This document shows positions 48,733 through 57,495 of a stretch of DNA of 64,000 bases, one piece after another; the stretch's first letter is position 1; every line of letters starts with the position of its first letter. Source of the DNA: Myxacorys californica WJT36-NPBG1 (GTDB taxonomy: Bacteria > Cyanobacteriota > Cyanobacteriia > Leptolyngbyales > Leptolyngbyaceae). The translations under genes were made by a program, and so were the position numbers. The DNA is taken from positions 1 to 64,000 of the forward strand of contig JAHHHO010000017.1 of the NCBI GenBank assembly GCA_019359315.1, written 5' to 3'. The notes beneath the pieces are model-generated. The model was not told where the DNA came from. It ran no database searches and worked only from the letters and a program-made list of their open reading frames with translations.

Positions 48733-48933
48733 AAGAGACTCCGTATGACATGTGTAGAATACAGATCGAGTTAGATCTGATGTTGAGACGCTATATAGGC
48801 TATACCTAGGGTCAATTTCTTTGCAGAAACGCTATGCGTAGCGTCCAATATACAACTCTGTTTCAATTCGGCGCAATTGTTATTCAATCAGTTCTACTTA
48901 TATTTAGAGATTAGAGAATGACTGTCTACAATG

Positions 48934-50211
48934 TTAGAGCAGTCGCAACTGCGTTTGGGCGGGCTCTAGTTCTTCTGCCAAAACAACCTCGACAAGCGGC
49001 TCTTGCTGTGCAAGTAGTCGTCTTGCAGCCTCTAAAATCGGTTCTTCGAGTTCTCGCAAATCCTCTCGATTGGACAGGTAAGCTTTTAGCGCGTCGAAGG
49101 GCGCGATCGTAGATCCCACTCCCAGTTCTGGCAGGCGCGATCGCGACAAGTTGTTGGTCAATTCTGACTGAATCGTATAGCTGTGAGCCAGCTCTAGCGC
49201 TTTGTGAATTCGAGCATCATCAAGGTGATCTAGTTGTTCAGGGCGAATTTGATAATTGAGGCGTACTACTGCGTTCTCAATCAACTCAGGTTTGAGCGCT
49301 CGAATTAATGCCGCTTGCGGATCTTTCTTTTCGGAAAGATCAATTTCGATCGTGCGGAACGATCGCACAGGCAACGGGCAAAATTCCACCGTTGTAGAAT
49401 GGCCGTCTAGCTCAACCAGCACAAATCCTTTATCTTCTTTTTCCTCGCTAAAATCAACTCGCTCAATGCTGCCGGGATAAACAACAAACGGATTTTCACA
49501 CAAGACTTGGTGCTTATGGACATGCCCTAGCGCAACATAGTTGAAACATTCGCGCGTAAGAAATGACAACGGAATCGTAAATCCTTTTCCAACTGCTAAA
49601 AACTTCTCTGCCCCATAGTTGGCTGTATCGGTCATCAGATGCGCCAACAGCACCGTCGGAAGGTCAGGATTGAGTTTACGAATTTCTCCTTCTAGGGCAA
49701 CGCGCAAGCGATCGAGCAACAACTGCCCGACTTCTGTCATAGATAGGCCCTCGGTTTCAGGACGAGTCAGCAGCGTCGATCGCGTCAACCAAGGCAGCGT
49801 AATCACCTGGACGGCACCATTTTTGGTGTTAATTGTATAAGTATCGAGGCGATCGCCAACAATCACATTCGGCACGCCCAAGGTGCGATAAATGCACAAA
49901 CTCGCGCCGCCTGCGCCTTGAGAATGCTGATCATGATTCCCGACCAGTAAAACTGTAGGAATTTGGGCTTCCACAAGACGGTGAAACTGGCGCGCAAACG
50001 CTTGTTGAATGTAAGGCGGCGGCGTCGCATCGGGAAAGGCATCTCCACCAAACAACACCAGATCCACAGGTTCAGACAGGGCGCGATCGATACAGCGTCC
50101 CAACGTGGCAACAAAATCCTCTAAGCGAGTATTTAACCCTGTTTCAGGGTTGATCCGTCCGTGGGAAAACCCGCTACCTAAGTGGATGTCGGAGAGGTGA
50201 AGAACTTTCAT
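48934..50211 (-). CDS. SbcD/Mre11-like DNA repair exonuclease
   Basis: The first 270 residues form a calcineurin-type metallophosphoesterase with all metal motifs: DIHLG (D8, H10), GGDAF (D57), GNHD (N92-D94), the later AHLMTD, and GHVHKH. A C-terminal capping region follows. Mre11/SbcD proteins open hairpins and process DNA ends with the SbcC/Rad50 ATPase, whose gene is not adjacent here. The 425-residue length fits. The start is flanked by a 14-bp duplication shared with the end of the SDR gene. Confidence 0.85.
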   Translation of the reverse strand: MKVLHLSDIHLGSGFSHGRINPETGLNTRLEDFVATLGRCIDRALSEPVDLVLFGGDAFPDATPPPYIQQAFARQFHRLVEAQIPTVLLVGNHDQHSQGAGGASLCIYRTLGVPNVIVGDRLDTYTINTKNGAVQVITLPWLTRSTLLTRPETEGLSMTEVGQLLLDRLRVALEGEIRKLNPDLPTVLLAHLMTDTANYGAEKFLAVGKGFTIPLSFLTRECFNYVALGHVHKHQVLCENPFVVYPGSIERVDFSEEKEDKGFVLVELDGHSTTVEFCPLPVRSFRTIEIDLSEKKDPQAALIRALKPELIENAVVRLNYQIRPEQLDHLDDARIHKALELAHSYTIQSELTNNLSRSRLPELGVGSTIAPFDALKAYLSNREDLRELEEPILEAARRLLAQQEPLVEVVLAEELEPAQTQLRLL

Positions 50212-50227
50212 AGAAGAACTTTCATAG
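50199..50227. repeat. 14-bp tandem duplication at the SbcD-like gene start
   Basis: GAAGAACTTTCATAG appears at 50199 and again at 50213, a perfect 14-base period. The duplication covers the first codons of the nuclease gene and the last bases before the neighbouring SDR stop codon, so it created the present spacer. Confidence 0.8.
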
Positions 50228-50228
50228 A

Positions 50229-51053
50229 TCAGCGAACCGTGCTACGGCGAACGATGCTGGTAAAAATGCGATCGGGGAGAAGCTTTCGTAGTAGTAAAAG
50301 TGTACCTGCATTTCCGCCTGCTGGATACCGCAGTTTAGCCGAGCCATCGGTAGCAGCCCGATAAATAACCTCTGCAACCGTTTCTGGAGTGCCGCCAGAT
50401 TCGCCTGCTCTAGTAAGGTTGGGCAAGACCCTCTTCACAAACGAATCGTAAGCTGTTAGCCCAGGACGATTCGCAATGTCGGCAGATCGACTGTAAAACT
50501 CCGTCTTGATGGGGCCCGGTTCAATCAGTTTGACGCGAATGTTGAACGGTTCTAATTCGTACTGCAACGATTCTGAGAAGCCTTCAACTGCCCATTTGGT
50601 ACTGTGATAGAGGCTATAGAGCGGAAACGTCATCTTTCCGCCAATCGAGGCAATATTAATAATCGTGCCTGACTCGCGATCGCGAAAATGAGGTAGGAGC
50701 GATCGCGTTACGTTCATTAACCCAAACACGTTCGTCTCAAACTGACGTTGAATTTGTTCCGGTGTGCAAGCTTCAAATGCGCCTACAAGCGAATATCCAG
50801 CGTTATTCACCAAGACATCAACATCACCTACTTTCTCTAACGCCTCACTGACAGCGGTTTCAGTCGAGTTTTGATCTGTCACATCTAGCCCTAAACAGTA
50901 AACATTTCCAAGCGCCGCAAACTTACCCGCTTTTTCAAGCGATCGCATCGTTGCGATCACGTTCCATCCCTGCTGCTGAAATTTCAGGACAGTGGCTAAC
51001 CCAATGCCGGACGATGCGCCTGTAATCAATACTGTTTTTGTCACAATGATCAA
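50229..51053 (-). CDS. Short-chain dehydrogenase/reductase
   Basis: The 274-residue classical SDR has the NAD(P) motif TGASSGIG (11-18), NNAG (83-86), catalytic S136, and Y149/K153 in YHSTK. The pattern AFEACTPEQIQRQFETNVFG is common to SDRs of the oxidoreductase type acting on retinol- or steroid-like or unknown small alcohols. Substrate cannot be inferred. It lies 17 bases upstream of the nuclease gene on the same strand and could share its transcript. Confidence 0.85.
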   Translation of the reverse strand: MIIVTKTVLITGASSGIGLATVLKFQQQGWNVIATMRSLEKAGKFAALGNVYCLGLDVTDQNSTETAVSEALEKVGDVDVLVNNAGYSLVGAFEACTPEQIQRQFETNVFGLMNVTRSLLPHFRDRESGTIINIASIGGKMTFPLYSLYHSTKWAVEGFSESLQYELEPFNIRVKLIEPGPIKTEFYSRSADIANRPGLTAYDSFVKRVLPNLTRAGESGGTPETVAEVIYRAATDGSAKLRYPAGGNAGTLLLLRKLLPDRIFTSIVRRSTVR

Positions 51054-51110
51054 AATGTCGATTCACATTTCTTCACCATAACAAGGTTACGGGATGTTAA
51101 CAAAACAGCA

Positions 51111-51149
51111 GAAAAAGGATGAAGCGAACATAGTCATTCTTTCATCCTT
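51111..51149 (-). terminator. Terminator of wecB
   Basis: On the minus strand AAGGATGAA and TTCATCCTT pair over nine bases around a 17-base loop, followed by five Ts. It lies 65 bases past the wecB stop. Confidence 0.7.
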
Positions 51150-51213
51150 CGGCGTTGCTGAATCCAAGTAGATTTGACCTCCTGATGAAGTGGGCACAAC
51201 CCTATTCGGATAC

Positions 51214-52332
51214 CTACTTTTCGGATAAGTATTGCTCCACAATTCGCACAATTCGCTCCGACGCTAACCCGTCCCCAAACGGGCTAATCGCATTGGCCAT
51301 GGCGGCGTATGACTGGGAATTGCTCAACAACTCAGCCGCTTCACGAAAAATGATGTCGGGATTTGTTCCAATTAACTTTGCGGTTCCTGCCATCACTGCT
51401 TCTGGGCGTTCGGTGGTTTCTCGCAATACCAAAACAGGCTTACCCAAACTAGGCGCTTCTTCCTGAATGCCGCCAGAATCGGTTAATAGCAAATAGCAGC
51501 GCTGCATTGCCCCGACTAACTGAGTGTAATCTAGCGGTTCTGTCAGAAATACGCGGGGATGACTGCCTAACAACGCCGTCAGAGGTTCGCGCACGGTCGG
51601 ATTACGATGTAACGGCAATAGTAGCGCCGTGTCTTCAAACTGATCCAACACCTTCAGAAAGCCGTGAGCAATATCTTCTAACGGTTGTCCCCAATTTTCT
51701 CGACGATGTACTGTTGCGAGAATTGTGCGGTAGTTGCTCCACTCTAGCCCTGGAATGTCACAGGCAGGCTGACGATTTGCTACTGCCAGCAGCGCATCAA
51801 TGACTGTATTTCCGGTTTGATGAATCTCGCCTAACACCTGCGATCGCTGTAAATTCTCTACCGATAGCGATGTTGGCGCAAAATGGAGTTGCGTCACCTG
51901 CGACACCAATCGTCGATTTGCTTCTTCTGGATACGGATTGAATAAGTCCTCTGTCCGTAAGCCCGCTTCCACATGTCCGACCGGAATTTTCTGATAGAAC
52001 GCGGCTAACGCGGCGGCAAAGGCCGTTGTTGTATCGCCTTGTACCAGCACTATGCGCGGCTGAAGCGATTGAAACAATGATTCTAAACCGCGCAATGTTC
52101 CGCAGGTAATATCAGTCAGCGTTTGTTTGGGCTGCATAATTGCCAGATCTTGATCAGCAGATAAGTCAAACAACTGCATCACCTGATCCACCATTTCGCG
52201 GTGTTGCCCCGTCAGCACAACCTGAGTTTTGAACGCCTCAGAACGCTGAAATGCCTGAATGACAGGAGCCATTTTAATCGCTTCAGGGCGAGTCCCCACA
52301 ATGAGACAAACCGGAATTGGAAACTTCAGCAT
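51214..52332 (-). CDS. wecB: UDP-N-acetylglucosamine 2-epimerase (non-hydrolysing)
   Basis: The enzyme converts UDP-GlcNAc to UDP-ManNAc for surface polysaccharides. The 372-residue GT-B fold protein has the family start VCLIVGTRPEAIKMAPVI, VQGDTTTAFAAALAAFY, HVEAGLRT, TVHRRENWG and DSGGIQEEAPSLGKPVLVLRETTERPE (in part). It is a single gene with its own terminator; no other polysaccharide genes are nearby. Confidence 0.95.
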   Translation of the reverse strand: MLKFPIPVCLIVGTRPEAIKMAPVIQAFQRSEAFKTQVVLTGQHREMVDQVMQLFDLSADQDLAIMQPKQTLTDITCGTLRGLESLFQSLQPRIVLVQGDTTTAFAAALAAFYQKIPVGHVEAGLRTEDLFNPYPEEANRRLVSQVTQLHFAPTSLSVENLQRSQVLGEIHQTGNTVIDALLAVANRQPACDIPGLEWSNYRTILATVHRRENWGQPLEDIAHGFLKVLDQFEDTALLLPLHRNPTVREPLTALLGSHPRVFLTEPLDYTQLVGAMQRCYLLLTDSGGIQEEAPSLGKPVLVLRETTERPEAVMAGTAKLIGTNPDIIFREAAELLSNSQSYAAMANAISPFGDGLASERIVRIVEQYLSEK

Positions 52333-52598
52333 GGAATTTGTCGAGTCATACGAACAGGAACATATTTAGCACAGCCGTTCAGCGCTTCGCTAATCAAGCT
52401 TTCCGCATTGACCCCAGAATCTGGGTCACCTCGATAATCCGATTAAGCAGAACTTGTCTTCACTAGAAATTGTCTTCACTATGGTACAGGAATTCCGGGT
52501 AAGGAATGAGGTGGAAGGACAATCCTACATTTTCATAAAAAAATTCCCAGCCGAAGCCAGGAAAAGTCAGACCAGTTCACCGAAAGACGATAACTCTT

Positions 52599-52626
52599 GT
52601 AATGCTAAATCTGTAATGCTAAATCG
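52599..52626. repeat. 14-bp tandem duplication at a gene end
   Basis: TGTAATGCTAAATC occurs twice with no mismatch (52599-52612, 52613-52626). The second copy includes the stop codon of the adjacent minus-strand membrane protein gene. Confidence 0.85.
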
Positions 52627-53002
52627 ATAACTGATTGATATCGCAGGTCAAAGGGCAAGACGCATAAACAGACGTATGCAATGGATTTGCTTGTCCATTC
52701 AACCAACGCAACCACTCAACTTCTTGGGGATGAATCCCTTTCGCGGTTAGTAAACCCGCCATAAACATAATGGCTAAAGCGTGAATGCCGATCACAGAAA
52801 TAATGGCAAATAGAACTCCACTTAATGGCAGAATAGCGTGCAATGCACCTGCCAACAAAGCGCCGACTGAAACAACTAAAACCAACAGCGGAAAACCGAT
52901 AACAATCATGCAAACAGTCAGGGTAAATGTCCAAAGCAGAAAGCTTTTGACTGATGACAAGAAATACAAATTGCCCAAATTTTGGCTGCGTGCTAAGGTC
53001 AT
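52619..53002 (-). CDS. Hypothetical membrane protein
   Basis: The 127-residue product has three hydrophobic segments (FLLWTFTLTVCMIVIGFPLLVL, LLAGALHAILPLSG and FAIISVIGIHALAIMFMAGLL, each quoted partly) and a hydrophilic end with HPQEVEWLRWLNGQ. I do not recognise the family. The ATG at 53002 is preceded by GGGAG; the frame is open 24 codons further without a good start. Confidence 0.6.
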   Translation of the reverse strand: MTLARSQNLGNLYFLSSVKSFLLWTFTLTVCMIVIGFPLLVLVVSVGALLAGALHAILPLSGVLFAIISVIGIHALAIMFMAGLLTAKGIHPQEVEWLRWLNGQANPLHTSVYASCPLTCDINQLSI

Positions 53003-53754
53003 ATCGATTCTCCCAGAGCTAGATTTATTGGTGTGATTAAAAATCTGTTTTAGCGATCCCCGCGACCGCTTCAAGTGAATTTCAGTATAGGTAAATCTTC
53101 TTGGGGTGGGAATACTAGTTCAAAAAAAGTTAAACTTCAGCGTCCGTAAATCCTCTTTTAAGCAATTATGCTTACTCCGTAAAATTTAAGGTTAAAACCG
53201 CAATTTTCGGCTCTAATTCAAACACTTTTACTGATATTTCAAGCCTTTCAGAGATTTGGTTTAAACGCTGAAAAATAAATGCAAGCAGTGATACTCTGAT
53301 TTGTCAATCATCTAAAGAAAGACTATAAATTTATTGAATTGTGAACTATTAGCGCGGAAAATTCACAATTAATTAGTAGAGCAATGATGAGAGGTCATTG
53401 GGGGCTTCGGAGCTTCACTCGAAACTTCACTCGAAACTTCACAAGACGAATCGCTTTCTAACCCGATTGCCGCCCTTTCTGGATTTTTACATTCCGCTCC
53501 TGACACGATCGCACTACTGAAACATTTTTGAGACATTTTCCCTAATCTCTACTTCTCAAGACGTTACTCCGTACAACCGACTGGGAATAATCACGGGGTC
53601 AAGGTTGCATCTTCATCAAAACTTATCCTTAAACGTCACATCATCTGGTTAGCTCCACGGAGTAACGCCCCTTGCTTCGTCTGTATTACTTGCTTCATCT
53701 GTGTTAGGTGGCAACCTTGTACCGTAGCCCACCTATTTGCTTTGCAGTGTTTTT
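53003..53754. other. Long spacer upstream of the HEAT-NACHT gene
   Basis: No gene recognised in 750 bases. A 12-bp unit CTTCACTCGAAA is repeated two and a half times at 53413-53442. TGCTTCGTCTGTATTACT/TGCTTCATCTGTGTTA near 53673-53706 is a second imperfect duplication. It should contain the promoter and leader of the HEAT-NACHT gene. Confidence 0.4.
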
Positions 53755-56700
53755 ATGGCAGTGCGTAACCGACAACTTTTCCTACTTGCGTGTCAGATCA
53801 GCCTCCTCTGTACGTCTGTAATACTGCATCCGCCTAACCGAGATGAGAGTGAACGCGCCGACGCGATCGAGCTTTCTGCTCGGACTTGGCAACAGGCGAA
53901 GCACGAAGCACTTGACCTTGCGGGCACCTCCGCGAAGAAATCAAGCGCTTCGGTTGCAGACTTGATCCTTATTCTCAAGAACAATAAAGCAAACCCCGGC
54001 GATCGTTTGAGCGCGATCGCAGCCCTGGGTAAACGGGGAGCCGATGCCAAACCCGCTGTTCTTGTTTTGGCGAAAGGAATCAATTCTAGTCAGAAAGAAG
54101 TTCAGGTTAAGACATTAGAGGCGTTAGGAGAAATCGGGCTGGCCGCTAAAGCTGCTGTTCCTGGCCTCGCAAAAGCACTGAAAGATGATCAGCCAGAGGT
54201 ACAGATCGCGGCTGCCCGTGCCTTGGCAAGCATTGGAAGTAACCCAGAAATCGCTGTTCCAGGTTTAGTTGAAGCCTTGAGCGATCCGAGTAAATCAGTG
54301 AGATTGGAGGTGATCGCCGCGATTTCTAATCTAGGAACGGAGGCAAAGCCTGCCATCCCAGAACTGATTCAAATCCTATCGACCTCAGAATCAGAGGTGC
54401 GCTTAGCCGCGATCGCAGCGCTTGGAAAACTGGGCGCGGAGGCAAAATCAGCCGTGCCGTTTCTGGCGCAGTCGCTCGCTGACCCGGACACAGATATTCG
54501 GCTCAACTCTGCCAGCGCTCTCGGTAGTATTGGCGCTGAAGCAAGCCCAGCCGTGCCGCAGTTAATTCGAGCGCTGAGTCATGCCGATCACAAAACGCGA
54601 TCGTTTGCTGCGATCGCACTGGGCAGAGTTGGCAGTCCTGCAAAAGCGGCCGTTCCTCAACTCACAAAAACGCTGAGCGATGCTGACAAAGATGTGCGAT
54701 CGCAATCAGCCGTGGCATTGGGGCGTATTGGGCTAGAGGCGAAAGAAGCCCTGCCCGAATTAGTGAAATTGCTGAGCGACGAGAATACTGGAGTGCGGCT
54801 GAACACGGCGAATGCCGTCCGCCTGATTGCAGCAAGTCTGCAAGACAAAGCGCCATCCCTATCCGTCGTCGAAATCCACACCGCTTATACGATTCTGGGA
54901 ACTGCCTTACCTCTGTTAGAAGATCCTAAAGCTCAGTTCAACGAAGAATTAGTAACCTCGGTGCGGCGATCAATTAGCGTACTGAAAAACGAAAAAGATT
55001 CCCGTCCGTTTGAGCGCGTGGTTGAGTGGGGACAGGCCAATCCTGCAATCGCAGGCGTGCTGCTCTATCTAATCGCCATGCCGAGCCTATGGCTCGCGAT
55101 TCTGTTGATCCGTCCGTCTTGGCTGCTCAAACTGAACAACGCCCTCAAGCCCTACACCGATTTTGAAATTCCCAGTCCAATGGGCGGCAGCATCAAAGTA
55201 CCCCTGCGGTTTGTCTTATTTGTGGGTTGGTTTCACTACCATCCCAGGGTGCTAGATGCATGGGTCGGTCAGCAAATCGATGGAGCACGCGAAGGCTTTG
55301 CTCACAAAAACACCGTCAGCGATCGTAAGGTCTACATTCCGATTCCCGTCGTTCTCGATGGCAACACGGTTCCGGAACTAGCGAATCATGACCTGCACAC
55401 AACGTTTTGGGACGGGCGGCAATGTCTGCTGATTTGGGGAGAAGGGGGAATTGGTAAAACGAGTTTGGCGTGTCACTTAGCCAAATGGGCAATGGCAGAT
55501 AAGCGACCCCAACGCCTTTGCCGTCATCGCATGTTGCCCGTGTTGATCGAGCAGGAACTAGACTTTAAACTTCCTGACGGCAAAAATCCTTTCCGAGAAG
55601 CGATTCGCGGACAGCTACAGGCGATGATCGATGCGTCAGAACCGATTTCAGATGACTTTCTCGAAAAGCTACTCAGGCAGCGACGCATCTTGGTGATTGT
55701 CGATCGCTTATCAGAACTGAGTGCAGAAACTCGTCAGCAGATTCGTCCTGGACATCCAGACTTTCCGGCGAATGCGCTGATCGTCACGTCACGGGTTGAA
55801 GAAACGCTCGACGAAGTGCCAAAAACAACGATTAAACCGCTCCGCATTGAAGGCAATCGCCTGTCTTCCTTTCTAGAGGCGTATTTGATGCAACGCAGCA
55901 AGCGCGAACTCTTTACCGATTCTGAATATTTCGACGCCTGTAGCCAACTCTCAAAAATGGTTGGTCAGCGCCACATCACCGTGCTCCTCGCGACCCTCTA
56001 TGCTGAACAAATGATCGGCAAAAAAGAAGGTGTTAACGACGAAAGCACGCTGCCCGACAACATTCCTGATTTGATGCTGAGCTACTTAAATGAGCTCAAT
56101 CGCGACGCCGCCGACGATGAGCCAACCAACCTAACGGTGCATGAAGACGCGAAAATCATTGCTTGGGAATGCTTGAAGCAATACTATCGCCCTGCTCCTG
56201 CCAAACGCGAAGCGATTCTAGCAGAACTGCAATCCTTTGGAGCGTCGCAGGGTGAAGCCAGTCTGAATGAAGAAGCAGCCAAAGCACGGCTGAAGCATTT
56301 AGAGAAACGCTTGCGGATCGTGCAAGCGATCGGTCCGGCTCAAGATCAAATTTGCTTTGCCCTCGACCCGTTAGCTGAATGTTTGGCAGCACTGCACCTT
56401 GTCGAACGCTATGGCAGCGACCGAGCGTTGTGGCAGGAATGGTTAGTGTTAGCCGATGCGATGCCGGGTGCGCCTGAGAGTACTCAAGGCTTTCTCCTAG
56501 CAATGCGAGACTGCTGCTTGACGCGAGGCACAGAAATCAATATTCCTGATTTTGTATTAGAAGGGTTGGGTCAGCGTGTGGGCCTCAGCGCTGAAACCCT
56601 GCGAAAATCTCAAATTGAGCAACGAATGCGGCGGTTAACGCCGCTCCTATCTACTGGAGAGACCACAGCGCGGCTAGATGCCATTCGAGAACTGGGCGAA

Positions 56701-57255
56701 CTGGGTGCTGCCGCAAAAGGCGTATTGCCTGCTTTGATCCGAGAGCTTCAAGATCGCGAGTGGCAAATTCGGCGAGAAGTGGCTCGGTCGATGGGACATG
56801 TTGGACCAGAAGCGCGACTGGCAATTCCCGCGTTGATGGAGCGATTACGCGATCCAGATCGACGAGTGAGTGGAGAAGCGATCGCGGCCTTGGGCAAAAT
56901 GGGAACGGGCGCTCTTCCTGCCTTGGTGACAGCACTAGAATCTCAGCCTGCCCATGTTCGCAGTACAGCCGCCTGGGTACTGGCGAGCTTTAATTCTGCC
57001 GCTAGATCAGCCGTTCCAGCGCTCACTGCCGCCCTCAAAGATGACGACTGGCAGGTGCGGTGGGTAGCTGCCTACGCATTAGGCTGCATTGGTCCAGATG
57101 CCAAGTCTGCCATTCCTGCTTTGATCGAAGCGTTTAGAGGCGAGTATGAATTAGTCAGCAAAGAGGCTAGCCGGACGCTTTGGCGCATCAGCGGAGAAGC
57201 AGAAGCGATCGTTGCTGCGCTGAGTGACATGGGACATGCAAACAACAGAAACTGA
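53755..57255 (+). CDS. Membrane-anchored HEAT-NACHT-HEAT protein (STAND NTPase)
   Basis: The 1166-residue protein has five visible parts. Residues 8-24 are a hydrophobic signal-anchor. About 46-365 contain nine HEAT (PBS-lyase type) repeats (VR..AA.ALG.IG.EAK.AV). Residues 431-454 form a second membrane helix followed by positive charges. A NACHT-like NTPase follows with Walker A GEGGIGKTS (562-570) and Walker B ILVIVDRLSEL (645-655; the second acid of DG(L)DE is serine, the final E654 remains). After a helical region, 973-1158 carry six more HEAT repeats. Charge and helices predict the first HEAT block outside and the NTPase inside the cytoplasm, like a receptor. The ATG at 53755 lacks a clear ribosome site; a TTG at 53737 is an alternative. 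Ligand and effector are unknown. Confidence 0.85.
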   Translation: MAVRNRQLFLLACQISLLCTSVILHPPNRDESERADAIELSARTWQQAKHEALDLAGTSAKKSSASVADLILILKNNKANPGDRLSAIAALGKRGADAKPAVLVLAKGINSSQKEVQVKTLEALGEIGLAAKAAVPGLAKALKDDQPEVQIAAARALASIGSNPEIAVPGLVEALSDPSKSVRLEVIAAISNLGTEAKPAIPELIQILSTSESEVRLAAIAALGKLGAEAKSAVPFLAQSLADPDTDIRLNSASALGSIGAEASPAVPQLIRALSHADHKTRSFAAIALGRVGSPAKAAVPQLTKTLSDADKDVRSQSAVALGRIGLEAKEALPELVKLLSDENTGVRLNTANAVRLIAASLQDKAPSLSVVEIHTAYTILGTALPLLEDPKAQFNEELVTSVRRSISVLKNEKDSRPFERVVEWGQANPAIAGVLLYLIAMPSLWLAILLIRPSWLLKLNNALKPYTDFEIPSPMGGSIKVPLRFVLFVGWFHYHPRVLDAWVGQQIDGAREGFAHKNTVSDRKVYIPIPVVLDGNTVPELANHDLHTTFWDGRQCLLIWGEGGIGKTSLACHLAKWAMADKRPQRLCRHRMLPVLIEQELDFKLPDGKNPFREAIRGQLQAMIDASEPISDDFLEKLLRQRRILVIVDRLSELSAETRQQIRPGHPDFPANALIVTSRVEETLDEVPKTTIKPLRIEGNRLSSFLEAYLMQRSKRELFTDSEYFDACSQLSKMVGQRHITVLLATLYAEQMIGKKEGVNDESTLPDNIPDLMLSYLNELNRDAADDEPTNLTVHEDAKIIAWECLKQYYRPAPAKREAILAELQSFGASQGEASLNEEAAKARLKHLEKRLRIVQAIGPAQDQICFALDPLAECLAALHLVERYGSDRALWQEWLVLADAMPGAPESTQGFLLAMRDCCLTRGTEINIPDFVLEGLGQRVGLSAETLRKSQIEQRMRRLTPLLSTGETTARLDAIRELGELGAAAKGVLPALIRELQDREWQIRREVARSMGHVGPEARLAIPALMERLRDPDRRVSGEAIAALGKMGTGALPALVTALESQPAHVRSTAAWVLASFNSAARSAVPALTAALKDDDWQVRWVAAYALGCIGPDAKSAIPALIEAFRGEYELVSKEASRTLWRISGEAEAIVAALSDMGHANNRN

Positions 57256-57357
57256 GCAATGTCCTCCTGGTCTGCCACTCTGAACTAGAGGAACACCTTT
57301 AACGCAAAGATGGAAGAGTGAGGGATGAGAAACCAGAAGTAGACTTATTTGAAAGAC

Positions 57358-57409
57358 CAACACTATCCGAAAGGTCAACTGGGCTGAAAGATCTAACTGG
57401 ATAGTGTTG
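57358..57409. terminator. Hairpin between two convergent genes
   Basis: CAACACTATCC (57358-57368) and GGATAGTGTTG (57399-57409) pair perfectly over 11 bases, with AGGTC/GATCT pairing inside. It lies between the HEAT-NACHT gene and the kinase gene. There is no strong T-run on either side, so bidirectional termination is plausible but unproven. Confidence 0.5.
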
Positions 57410-57495
57410 TCAACGCATCACAATATATTCTCAAAACCCAATTCATCCCTGCGTCACGTTGCCGCAAGGCGTCCCTCATCCCTTTCTCAAACCTT

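Noticed and set aside
48733-48933. Possible cobalamin riboswitch upstream of nrdJ
   Set aside because: I do not see the conserved B12 box; only a short palindrome (48829-48844) is present.
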